Source of the DNA: Terasakiispira papahanaumokuakeensis
GTDB lineage: Bacteria; Pseudomonadota; Gammaproteobacteria; Pseudomonadales; Halomonadaceae
Length of the DNA: 64,000 bases
Assembly (NCBI RefSeq): GCF_001709345.1
Contig: NZ_MDTQ01000001.1
Location: 2,331,202-2,395,201, forward strand
Direction: 5' to 3'
In this document: positions 15,521-25,196 of the stretch, piece after piece
Layout: each line of letters begins with the position of its first letter
How positions within the stretch are numbered: the first letter of the stretch is position 1
Made by a program: the position numbers and the translations under genes
Notes under the pieces: model-generated
Told to the model about the DNA's origin: nothing
Databases searched by the model: none
Seen by the model: the letters and a program-made list of their open reading frames with translations, nothing else

Positions 15521-16336
15521 GAAGAATCGTCGTGCATTATCCGTGGTTAAACGCGCCCACTCAACCGGATCTCGCGCTGTCCACTGCGACAACTGTGCCA
15601 AGACCCAAGGCAGACAGGCCGGTTCATTGCGACCTTTAGGAGGACGAGGACGTTGGGTTCTCGGCATTAAATAGGGCGCATCAGTTTCCAGCATCAACCG
15701 TTGCTCTGGAATCTCTTGAACCAAAGGCTGTAAATGCGTGCCACGTCGTTCATCACAAATCCAACCGGTTAGCCCAATATATAAATCAAGATCAAGATAA
15801 CGGTATAAGTCTTCGCGATGGCCAGTAAAACAATGGACCACCAAGCCAGGAATTTGATCGCGCCAGGGGCGAATCATCGCCGCCAACGTCTCACCAGCTT
15901 CCCGTTCATGAACGAACATGGGCAGTTGATGGGCCGCGGCTTGAGCCAACTGAGCCTCGAAGGCTTCGCACTGCTGAGCCGGGGTAGAAAAATTGCGATT
16001 AAAGTCCAAACCGGCTTCCCCCACAGCCACACAGGCCGGATCAACCCACAACTGAGTCAGCGCTTTTTCATATTCCCCATCCCACTCACTCGCGTGATGA
16101 GGATGACATCCTGCCGTTGAAAACAGGCGCGCGGGATAATCATGAGCTAAATTCAAACTCTCAGTACTACAAGTCAATGAAGTACCCGTCAGGATCATCT
16201 GCTCGATGCCGATATCAAAAGCACGCTGAATCACGTCTGCACGGTCTTCGGCAAAGCGCACATCCGTTAAGTTGACGCCGATATCGACTAACGGGCTGAT
16301 GGGAGCAACAAAAGGTTGGGCAATCGCAGTCATCAT
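15506..16336 (-). CDS. tatD: TatD-family metal-dependent hydrolase/DNase
   Basis: 276 residues forming a TIM-barrel amidohydrolase. Metal-binding motifs are visible: the TatD-type opening DIGVNL (in place of the HxH of TatD relatives), GEAGLDF (Glu), FVHERE (His), VVHCFTG (His) and LETDAPYL (Asp). The DIGVNLT start is typical of TatD proper rather than YcfH. TatD has 3'-5' exonuclease activity linked to DNA repair; it is not needed for Tat transport. The gene is monocistronic, and its last codons lie inside a 19-bp tandem repeat. Confidence 0.9.
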   Translation of the reverse strand: MMTAIAQPFVAPISPLVDIGVNLTDVRFAEDRADVIQRAFDIGIEQMILTGTSLTCSTESLNLAHDYPARLFSTAGCHPHHASEWDGEYEKALTQLWVDPACVAVGEAGLDFNRNFSTPAQQCEAFEAQLAQAAAHQLPMFVHEREAGETLAAMIRPWRDQIPGLVVHCFTGHREDLYRYLDLDLYIGLTGWICDERRGTHLQPLVQEIPEQRLMLETDAPYLMPRTQRPRPPKGRNEPACLPWVLAQLSQWTARDPVEWARLTTDNARRFFRLPR

Positions 16337-16843
16337 TCACCTATTTTTACGTCATACCGCCTATTTTACGTCACACCGATACAGTCAGAACCCGCTGGGA
16401 GGCATTAAAGTGCACATCAATTTCAGCTTGATCAAGGTGATGAGCCCGCAAGTTTTCAAGATGCTGATCATATAGTTTTCACTATATTGATTTAAACATA
16501 TCGTCTGGGGATATCCGAGTGCCCCCTATAGAAACGGCTACAAAAGGTCAGCAACTGTTAAATATGGTCTCTTGAGTCCATCGTTCACCAGCATCTGGAT
16601 GTCAGAACATAGTCAGATCTTATTTTTTTCACTAAGATGGACAGACAACACTTGTTTCGTTCTGGGTAACCGCTGTGAACAAGGTACTTAATGCATTAAA
16701 GCGAGTCAGTGTCAGGGCGAGTCGGCATTAGGGCGAGACCCTATTAGACAAGTCAGCCGAGTACCGAATGAGCAGAGTGCTTAAATGGCAGTATTAATTC
16801 GTGAGTTACTTTTCTGGTAACTCATCGCATGTGAGGAAAGATT
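16337..16843. other. Gene-free region upstream of cheV
   Basis: About 500 bp with no convincing ORF. It contains a threefold 16-bp repeat at 16701 and presumably the cheV promoter. I could not find a good flagellar (sigma-28) or sigma-70 match. GTGAGGA lies about 7 bp before the cheV start. Confidence 0.4.
16701..16748. repeat. 16-bp imperfect tandem repeat, three units
   Basis: GCGAGTCAGTGTCAGG, GCGAGTCGGCATTAGG and GCGAGACCCTATTAGA follow head to tail at 16701, 16717 and 16733. They lie about 100 bp upstream of cheV. Confidence 0.6.
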
Positions 16844-17800
16844 ATGGCAGGGGTTCTGGACACCGTTGATTCCCGCACACGCCTGGTGGGAGAAAACCGC
16901 CTGGAACTATTGATGTTCCGTCTGCACAGCCAACAGCTGTTTGCCATTAACGTATTCAAGGTTCAGGAAGTGATGCGGTTGCCCAAACTCACGAGCCTGC
17001 CTGAATCTCATCCTTACATATCGGGGGTCACTCACCACCGCGGTCACACCGTGCCGGTGATCAATCTGGCCCAGGCTGTCGGCATGCCACCGCTCCCGAT
17101 ATCCGAGGAAAGTAATCTCATTGTGACGGAATACAACAGCTCAGTTCAGGCTTTTCTGGTTGGCGGAGTGGACCGTATCGTCAACTTGAACTGGGAAGAG
17201 ATTATGCCGCCACCGCGTACCAGTGGCCGCGCTCACTACTTGACGGCCATTACCCATATGGATAATCGATTAATTGAGATTATCGATGTCGAGAAAGTCC
17301 TGGCAGAAATCTCGCCTCACCAAGTGGTCGTCGATACTGACAGCATGGACCCTGAGTTATTAAAAGTGGCGAGCGAAACTGAGATTCTTATGGTCGATGA
17401 TTCACCCACTGCCATCTCTCAAGTTCGTGAAGCCCTTTCCAGCCTTAATATCACATTGCATGTGGCGACCAATGGCCGTGAAGGGCTGAATAAGCTGAAA
17501 GCATGGGCCGATGCGGATGAAGATGTGCCACAAAAATTATTGATGCTGATCACGGATGCCGAAATGCCCGAAATGGATGGCTATCGCCTGACTCGGGAAA
17601 TTCGCGAGGATAAGCGCTTGAAGGATCTCTTCATCGTCTTGCATACCTCTTTATCCGGTAACTTTAATAAAGCCATGGTACAACGCGTTGGCTGTGATGA
17701 CTTCCTGTCTAAGTTCCAGCCCAAAGCGTTAACCGAGCTGGTTGAGAGACGTCTGCGCGAACGCGCAGGATTACCGGCCATGGTTGAACAGGAATCGTAA
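16844..17800 (+). CDS. cheV: Chemotaxis coupling protein CheV
   Basis: 318 residues: a CheW-like domain (about 20-160) fused to a response-regulator receiver domain (about 182-308). The receiver has the acidic pocket MVDD and phospho-acceptor region ITDAEMPEMDGY, with conserved T and K near HTSLSG and LSKFQPK. CheV couples chemoreceptors to CheA and is tuned by phosphorylation. It stands alone here with its own terminator, apart from other chemotaxis genes, which is common for cheV. The organism is therefore presumably motile. Confidence 0.95.
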   Translation: MAGVLDTVDSRTRLVGENRLELLMFRLHSQQLFAINVFKVQEVMRLPKLTSLPESHPYISGVTHHRGHTVPVINLAQAVGMPPLPISEESNLIVTEYNSSVQAFLVGGVDRIVNLNWEEIMPPPRTSGRAHYLTAITHMDNRLIEIIDVEKVLAEISPHQVVVDTDSMDPELLKVASETEILMVDDSPTAISQVREALSSLNITLHVATNGREGLNKLKAWADADEDVPQKLLMLITDAEMPEMDGYRLTREIREDKRLKDLFIVLHTSLSGNFNKAMVQRVGCDDFLSKFQPKALTELVERRLRERAGLPAMVEQES

Positions 17801-17876
17801 CCAGCATTACCCCACAGGTATTCAAAATGCGCCAGCAAGCAACCGTTTGGCGCTCACTTGATAAGCTTGAGATAAC

Positions 17877-17897
17877 GGGCCGCATTGAATGCGGCCC
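17877..17897 (+). terminator. Terminator after cheV
   Basis: GGGCCGCAT (17877-17885) pairs with ATGCGGCCC (17889-17897) around a 3-base loop, followed by a modest T-containing run. A TATAAT box at 17918-17923 just downstream probably belongs to the promoter of the next gene. Confidence 0.7.
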
Positions 17898-18009
17898 GCT
17901 TTGTATTCTGATATAGGTATAATGGCCTCAACCCCATATTTTGATGGAATGCTCATGCCAGAAGTCTCTGACAGGGTTCTCCAAAGTATTTTTTTCTATT
18001 GAGCGATCT

Positions 18010-19911
18010 ATGACTTTAATCCGTTTTGAAAATCTACACCTAGCCTACGGGCCTACGCCCTTACTGAAAGAGGCCGATTTAGTCATTGAAGAAGGTGAAA
18101 AGCTGGCATTGCTGGGGCGTAATGGTGCCGGAAAATCCTCTCTGCTAAAGCTCGTCGCTGGTGAAATCCATTCAGATGATGGCCACATCTGGCGCAAACC
18201 AGAACTCAAAATCGGCACATTACCGCAAGTACTCCCGGCCGCTGACGAAAGAACCGTCTATCAAGTGGTGGCCGAAGGTTTAGCAGAAGCGGGGGCGTTA
18301 CTAGAAGAGTTTCATCGCCTCACCCATCAAGCCGAACATGTCGACCTTAAGCGCTTAGAACAGCTACAGCACCAGCTCGAAGCCATTGATGGCTGGAATC
18401 TACAGAAGCGTGTCGAGCAAATGCTGAAACGCTTACAGCTGGATGCCAATACCCTGATGGCGAGCTTGTCTGGCGGTTGGCGCCGCCGCGTGGCATTAGC
18501 CAAGGCTTTGGTCAGTGAGCCGGATCTATTACTGCTTGATGAGCCGACCAACCATTTAGACATTGACACCATCCAGTGGTTGGAAGAGCAAATCAAACAA
18601 TTTCCAGGCGCCGTCATGCTGATTACCCACGATCGGGCTTTTATGCAGGCGGTAGCCACACGCATGATTGAATTGGATCTCGGCCAAATCACCAGCTGGG
18701 AAGGCCGTTATCTTGAGTTCCTCGACTGGAAACAACACCAGCTCGAAATAGAAGCCAGGCATCAGGCTGAGTTTGATCGCCGATTGGCCCAAGAGGAGAC
18801 CTGGATCCGTCAGGGCATCAAAGCGCGGAGAACACGGAATGAAGGTCGCGTTCGAGCACTCAAAGCCATGCGTCAGGAAAGGGCGGCCCGCTTAAAACGC
18901 CAGGGCAAAGCTGAAATCCAAATCGAAAGTGCGGATCGGTCAGGAAAGCTGGTGGCAGAGCTCACGGATGTGAGCGTCGACTATGGCGAAAAGCCGATTA
19001 TCCAGCATCTCAATATGAGCGTCATGCGGGGCGATCGAATCGGCCTCCTGGGGCGCAATGGTGCGGGTAAAACAACACTGCTAAAACTCTTGTTAGGCGA
19101 GCTTTCGCCCACCAACGGCCAGGTCAAGATTGGAACCAAACTCGAAGTCGCCTATTTCGATCAACTCCGGGCGGGGCTCGATCCCGACAAGAATGTATTG
19201 GATAACTTGGCTGAAGGTCGGACCAGCGTCACCATCAATGGTCAGCAAAAGCACGTGATGGGTTACCTACAGGACTTTCTCTTCACACCAGAGCGTGCCC
19301 GCCAACCGGTACGTGCTTTATCAGGCGGTGAGCAGAACCGTTTGTTATTGGCTCGCTTATTTGCTCAGCCGTCAAATTTGCTGGTGATGGATGAGCCGAC
19401 CAACGATCTGGACCTAGAAACCCTGGAGCTGCTCGAAGAGCGCTTAGCCGAATATCCAGGGACTTTGTTATTGGTCAGCCACGACCGTGCCTTTCTCGAT
19501 AATGTCGTCACCAGTATTGTGGCTTTTGAAGGCCAAGGCAAAATTCGCGAGTATGTCGGTGGTTATGAAGACTGGATTCGTCAAGGCGGTCGATTCCCGG
19601 CTTTAAGTGCCCCGCAAAGTGATACGGTGTCAGCGACATCATCTCATCAAGCGAAGGCAGCCGAAACGGCGCCAAGTCGTAAAAAGCTGAGTTATAAATA
19701 TCAACGAGAGCTTGACCAGCTACCGGCTCAAATTGAGCAGCAGGAAGCCGAAATTGCAGCCCAAGAAGCCATTGTCGGCGACCCAGGCTTCTATAGTCGT
19801 CCCACCGAAGAGGTGACCGTAGAACTGGCGAAATTGACTGATCTGCAAAATGCGCTGGAAACCTTGATGGAACGTTGGCTGGAACTAGAAGCGATGACAG
19901 AAGGCTCCTAG
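18010..19911 (+). CDS. uup: ABC-F protein Uup
   Basis: A cytoplasmic ABC-F ATPase without membrane segments, linked to ribosome function and to precise excision of transposons in E. coli. About 633 residues. Two ATPase domains each have Walker A (GRNGAGKSS, GRNGAGKTT), signature (LSGGW, LSGGE) and Walker B (LLLDEPTNHLD, LVMDEPTNDLD). A charged inter-domain linker and a C-terminal coiled coil (about 560-625) identify the Uup subgroup. ATG 18010 gives the family start MTLIRFENLHLAYG; the frame from 17941 adds 23 residues of no likeness. It ends in a terminator shared with sucD. Confidence 0.93.
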   Translation: MTLIRFENLHLAYGPTPLLKEADLVIEEGEKLALLGRNGAGKSSLLKLVAGEIHSDDGHIWRKPELKIGTLPQVLPAADERTVYQVVAEGLAEAGALLEEFHRLTHQAEHVDLKRLEQLQHQLEAIDGWNLQKRVEQMLKRLQLDANTLMASLSGGWRRRVALAKALVSEPDLLLLDEPTNHLDIDTIQWLEEQIKQFPGAVMLITHDRAFMQAVATRMIELDLGQITSWEGRYLEFLDWKQHQLEIEARHQAEFDRRLAQEETWIRQGIKARRTRNEGRVRALKAMRQERAARLKRQGKAEIQIESADRSGKLVAELTDVSVDYGEKPIIQHLNMSVMRGDRIGLLGRNGAGKTTLLKLLLGELSPTNGQVKIGTKLEVAYFDQLRAGLDPDKNVLDNLAEGRTSVTINGQQKHVMGYLQDFLFTPERARQPVRALSGGEQNRLLLARLFAQPSNLLVMDEPTNDLDLETLELLEERLAEYPGTLLLVSHDRAFLDNVVTSIVAFEGQGKIREYVGGYEDWIRQGGRFPALSAPQSDTVSATSSHQAKAAETAPSRKKLSYKYQRELDQLPAQIEQQEAEIAAQEAIVGDPGFYSRPTEEVTVELAKLTDLQNALETLMERWLELEAMTEGS

Positions 19912-19960
19912 TAGGACGATAAAAGCACTGCACAAAACAGTCAGTCTATCAGACTAAAAG

Positions 19961-19987
19961 AAACGGCCACCCGAGGGTGGCCGTTTT
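19961..19987. terminator. Bidirectional terminator between uup and sucD
   Basis: AAACGGCCACCC (19961-19972) pairs with GGGTGGCCGTTT (19975-19986), with A and T tracts on both sides. It ends uup on the plus strand and the long TCA operon on the minus strand. Confidence 0.85.
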
Positions 19988-20028
19988 GATGTCACTTCAA
20001 AGAAGCAACAAACACTCAATCGACTCGC

Positions 20029-20901
20029 TTACCAGCCTGCTTTTTCTTTCAAAGCAGAACCGATTTCAGCCAAGGAGCGTACAGTTTTCACGCCTGCCGC
20101 TTCGAGCGCAGCAAACTTCTCATCGGCTGTCCCTTTACCACCAGAAATGATGGCACCAGCATGGCCCATACGCTTGCCTTTCGGTGCAGTCACACCAGCA
20201 ATGTAAGAGACAACAGGCTTAGTCACATTGGCTTTGATAAAGGCAGCGGCTTCTTCTTCAGCCGTTCCACCGATTTCACCAATCATGACAATCGCTTCAG
20301 TCTGCGGGTCATCCTGGAACATCTGCAGAATGTCGATAAAGTTAGAACCCGGGATGGGGTCACCACCGATACCCACACAAGTGGACTGACCGAAGCCAGC
20401 GTCAGTTGTTTGCTTAACGGCTTCGTAAGTCAGTGTACCAGAGCGCGATACGATACCGACTTTACCCGGCTTATGAATGTGGCCCGGCATGATGCCGATT
20501 TTACATTCTCCCGGCGTGATCACACCGGGGCAGTTCGGGCCGATCAGTCGAACACCCAGCTCATCACACTTCACTTTACAGTCCAGCATATCCAGTGTCG
20601 GAATGCCTTCAGTAATACAAACAATCAGTTTGATACCGCTGTTGGCTGCTTCCAGGATAGAGTCTTTACAAAACGGTGCCGGTACATAGATAACAGAAGC
20701 TTCTGCACCCGTAGTCTCAACCGCTTCTTTAACCGTGTTAAAGACTGGCAGCCCCAAGTGAGTTGTGCCGCCTTTACCTGGCGTTACACCACCCACCATC
20801 TGAGTACCATAAGCAATCGCTTGCTCAGAGTGGAAAGTCCCTTGGCCACCAGTGAACCCTTGGCAGATGACCTTGGTGTCTTTATTAATCAGGATACTCA
20901 T
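20029..20901 (-). CDS. sucD: Succinyl-CoA synthetase, alpha subunit
   Basis: Together with SucC makes succinate and ATP/GTP from succinyl-CoA in the TCA cycle. 290 residues. N-terminal CoA-binding Rossmann domain ([15 protein letters not shown]), GPNCPGVI, and the phosphorylated active-site histidine in MGHAGAI (about 246-252). The start overlaps the sucC stop by one base (TAATG). Last gene of the sdh-suc operon. Confidence 0.97.
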   Translation of the reverse strand: MSILINKDTKVICQGFTGGQGTFHSEQAIAYGTQMVGGVTPGKGGTTHLGLPVFNTVKEAVETTGAEASVIYVPAPFCKDSILEAANSGIKLIVCITEGIPTLDMLDCKVKCDELGVRLIGPNCPGVITPGECKIGIMPGHIHKPGKVGIVSRSGTLTYEAVKQTTDAGFGQSTCVGIGGDPIPGSNFIDILQMFQDDPQTEAIVMIGEIGGTAEEEAAAFIKANVTKPVVSYIAGVTAPKGKRMGHAGAIISGGKGTADEKFAALEAAGVKTVRSLAEIGSALKEKAGW

Positions 20902-22067
20902 TACTTGCCCTCCGCCGCTTTAACAACCTGCTGTGCAGCGTCAGTCAGGCTGGTGGCCGCGATGATATTCAGACCACTGTCTTCGAGTGTTTTAGCACCG
21001 AGTTCTGCGTTGTTACCTTCCAGACGTACAACGACCGGAACTTTAACACCGACCTGCTCAACGGCACCGATGATGCCTTCAGCGATCATGTCACAACGCA
21101 CGATACCCCCGAAGATGTTGACCAGAACGGCCTTAACATTATCGTCAGAGAGGATAATTTTGAACGCTTCAGCCACACGCTCTTTAGTCGCACCGCCACC
21201 GACGTCGAGGAAGTTAGCCGGGCTACCACCATGCAGATTGACGATATCCATGGTGCCCATCGCCAGACCAGCGCCATTGACCATGCAGCCAATGTTGCCA
21301 TCCAGCGCGACATAGTTGAGCTCCCACTCAGCCGCGTGAGCTTCACGCTGATCTTCCTGACTCGGGTCATTCATCGCCTGCAGATCTTTATGGCGATACA
21401 GTGCATTGCCATCAACACCTAATTTGGCGTCCAGGCAGTGCAGATTACCTTCGACTGTAATGACCAGCGGGTTAATCTCGATCAGCGCCAGATCTTTATC
21501 TTCAAACAACTGGGCCAGGCCCAGGAAGATCTTAGTGAACTGCTTGATCTGCTCTTTGTTCAGGCCCAGTTTGAAGGCCAGCTCACGAGCTTGGTACGGT
21601 TGAGCACCCGTCAACGGATCAATAGTCGCCTTGATGATTTTTTCAGGCGTTTCTTCCGCGACTTTCTCAATCTCAACACCACCTTCAGTAGACGCCATAA
21701 AGACGATACGACGGGTCGTGCGATCAACCACTGCGCCCAGATACAGTTCCTGAGCAATGTCAGTGCAAGATTCAACCAGGATTTTACTTACCGGCTGACC
21801 ATTTGCATCAGTCTGATAAGTTACCAGGTTTTTACCCAGCCAGTTTTTGGCGAATTCAGCGGCAGCTTCCGGAGAGTCTACCAGCTTGACACCGCCTGCT
21901 TTACCGCGGCCACCGGCGTGGACCTGAGCTTTAACCACCCATTTGTCACCACCGATTTCCTGACATGCTGCGGCAGCGGCTTCCGGGGTATCTACAGCTT
22001 GACCTATAGAGACCGGCAGGCCGTAATCGGCGAACAGTTTCTTACCCTGATACTCGTGCAGGTTCAT
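20901..22067 (-). CDS. sucC: Succinyl-CoA synthetase, beta subunit
   Basis: 388 residues. N-terminal ATP-grasp domain beginning [19 protein letters not shown], with the basic nucleotide loop [13 protein letters not shown] (about 51-63). The C-terminal ligase domain contains the nucleophile-supporting loop IFGGIVRCD. Forms the SucCD complex. It sits 216 bp after lpd, with a stem-loop in that gap. Confidence 0.97.
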   Translation of the reverse strand: MNLHEYQGKKLFADYGLPVSIGQAVDTPEAAAAACQEIGGDKWVVKAQVHAGGRGKAGGVKLVDSPEAAAEFAKNWLGKNLVTYQTDANGQPVSKILVESCTDIAQELYLGAVVDRTTRRIVFMASTEGGVEIEKVAEETPEKIIKATIDPLTGAQPYQARELAFKLGLNKEQIKQFTKIFLGLAQLFEDKDLALIEINPLVITVEGNLHCLDAKLGVDGNALYRHKDLQAMNDPSQEDQREAHAAEWELNYVALDGNIGCMVNGAGLAMGTMDIVNLHGGSPANFLDVGGGATKERVAEAFKIILSDDNVKAVLVNIFGGIVRCDMIAEGIIGAVEQVGVKVPVVVRLEGNNAELGAKTLEDSGLNIIAATSLTDAAQQVVKAAEGK

Positions 22068-22225
22068 ATCGCTATGCCGTTATATTGAACTTATTACAAA
22101 ATGGAGGCGCCATGATAGCCAATACTGTTGACAGATTAAATCGATCATATGACCACCACTGCTAGCGCGGTGCTCATATGAAGGCGAACCATGTCAGTAT
22201 TCACTCTCATAAGCCCCTCCCCCTG

Positions 22226-22271
22226 CAGTCAGTTGAGTGTTTCTTTCTAGAAGCATCAACAACTGACTGCA
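22226..22271 (-). other. Intercistronic stem-loop between lpd and sucC
   Basis: GCAGTCAGTTG (22226-22236) pairs perfectly with CAACTGACTGC (22261-22271). The 24-base loop can pair further (TTTCT with AGAAG). It lies 13 bp after the lpd stop. It has no T tract and may stabilise or process the polycistronic mRNA. Confidence 0.65.
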
Positions 22272-22283
22272 TCCGTAGAAGAC

Positions 22284-23780
<1,497 letters not shown>

Positions 23781-23810
23781 TCAGGCCATAACAAAATCGC
23801 TGTTTCAAAT

Positions 23811-23838
23811 AGGCAGGCTGACAACCACCAGCCTGCCT
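23811..23838 (-). other. Intercistronic stem-loop between sucB and lpd
   Basis: AGGCAGGCT (23811-23819) pairs perfectly with AGCCTGCCT (23830-23838). It lies about 50 bp after the sucB stop. No T tract follows, so read-through to lpd is expected. Confidence 0.6.
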
Positions 23839-23891
23839 AGAGTCGGTCGTTACGACGTTAACGCGTTAACATCCTCGACCATTTGGCTCAA

Positions 23892-25121
23892 TTAAACTTC
23901 AAGCAGGATGCGAGCCGGATCTTCCAACAGCTCCTTGATAGTGACCAGGAACTGAACCGCATCCTTACCATCAATCATGCGGTGATCATATGACAATGCC
24001 AGGTACATCATCGGGCGAATCACAACTTCGCCATTGACCGCCATGGGCCGTTCCTGAATTTTATGCATGCCCAAGATGGCAGTTTGCGGCGGATTCAGGA
24101 TCGGCGTAGACATCAGAGAACCAAAAACACCACCGTTGGTGATGGTGAAAGTCCCACCCTGCATATCTTCGATGCCGATTTTACCGTCACGGCCGCGTTT
24201 ACCGAAGTCTGAAATCGTGCTCTCAATACCGGCCAGTGTGAGGGAATCAGTATCGCGTAATACCGGCACCATCAAACCACGCGGTGTAGAGACGGCAACA
24301 CCGATATCCTGATAACCGTGATACACGATATCAGTCCCATCGATAGAAGCGTTCACATCAGGGAAACGCTTCAGCGCTTCAGTCGCCGCTTTGACGAAGA
24401 AGGACATAAAGCCCAGACGAGTACCATTATGGGTCTTCTCAAACAGCTCTTTATACTGTTTACGCAGATCCATAACCGGCTTCATATCCACTTCATTATA
24501 AGTGGTCAACATGGCAGCCGTTTGCTGAGCCTGGACCAAACGTTTGGCGATCGTCTGACGCATACGAGACATCGGTACACGTTTTTCTTCACGTGCTCCC
24601 GCAACAGGCGCAGCGGCGGCTGGAGCAGCAGGTGCCGGTGAGGCTTTCGGGCCATTTTTGATGGCGTTCTGAACATCTTCTTTCAGAACTCGACCCCCTT
24701 TACCGGTGCCCTGAACCTGGCTCAGATCGACATTATTTTCAGCGGCCAATTTCTTCGCTGCCGGGGCAACCAGCTTGTCACCGACTTGAACAGCTTCTTC
24801 ATCGCTGCTTTCAGTCGCTTCAGCTTTGGCATCAGAAGCGCTTTCGTCTGCAGAAGCATCCGCTTTCGGAGCATCAGCAGTGGCACCTTCTTCAACCGTA
24901 GCCAGGACTTGTTCAGACTCAACCACATCATCCTCGTTCACTTTGTGCTCTTTAAGCACACCGTCTACTGGAGACGGGACTTCAAGGACGACTTTATCGG
25001 TTTCGATTTCAACAATAATTTCATCACGGCTTACGGCATCACCTGGGTGCTTATGCCAAGTAGCAACAGTACCTTCAGCTACAGACTCAGGGAATGCGGG
25101 AGCTTTAATTTCAGTTGACAT
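23892..25121 (-). CDS. sucB: Dihydrolipoyl succinyltransferase (E2 of 2-oxoglutarate dehydrogenase)
   Basis: 409 residues. One lipoyl domain (1-77; lipoylated Lys in [11 protein letters not shown]), a flexible Ala/Glu/Ser-rich linker, the E3-binding domain (about 112-147), a second Ala/Pro linker, and the catalytic domain (about 178-409). The catalytic domain has [16 protein letters not shown] carrying the active-site His. Forms the 24-mer core that passes succinyl groups to CoA. It lies 75 bp after sucA. Confidence 0.97.
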   Translation of the reverse strand: MSTEIKAPAFPESVAEGTVATWHKHPGDAVSRDEIIVEIETDKVVLEVPSPVDGVLKEHKVNEDDVVESEQVLATVEEGATADAPKADASADESASDAKAEATESSDEEAVQVGDKLVAPAAKKLAAENNVDLSQVQGTGKGGRVLKEDVQNAIKNGPKASPAPAAPAAAAPVAGAREEKRVPMSRMRQTIAKRLVQAQQTAAMLTTYNEVDMKPVMDLRKQYKELFEKTHNGTRLGFMSFFVKAATEALKRFPDVNASIDGTDIVYHGYQDIGVAVSTPRGLMVPVLRDTDSLTLAGIESTISDFGKRGRDGKIGIEDMQGGTFTITNGGVFGSLMSTPILNPPQTAILGMHKIQERPMAVNGEVVIRPMMYLALSYDHRMIDGKDAVQFLVTIKELLEDPARILLEV

Positions 25122-25196
25122 TGTCAGGACCTATTTTCCGTCATTCTTTGCAATGTTCGGACATACCCGACGTATGCCCGAACTCACCATCTGGGC

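Noticed and set aside
16337-16843. Sigma-28 flagellar promoter for cheV
   Set aside because: No TAAA and GCCGATAA-like boxes at the right spacing.
20161-21315. Long ORF antisense to sucD/sucC
   Set aside because: Shadow frame created by codon bias of the real genes; protein has no family features.
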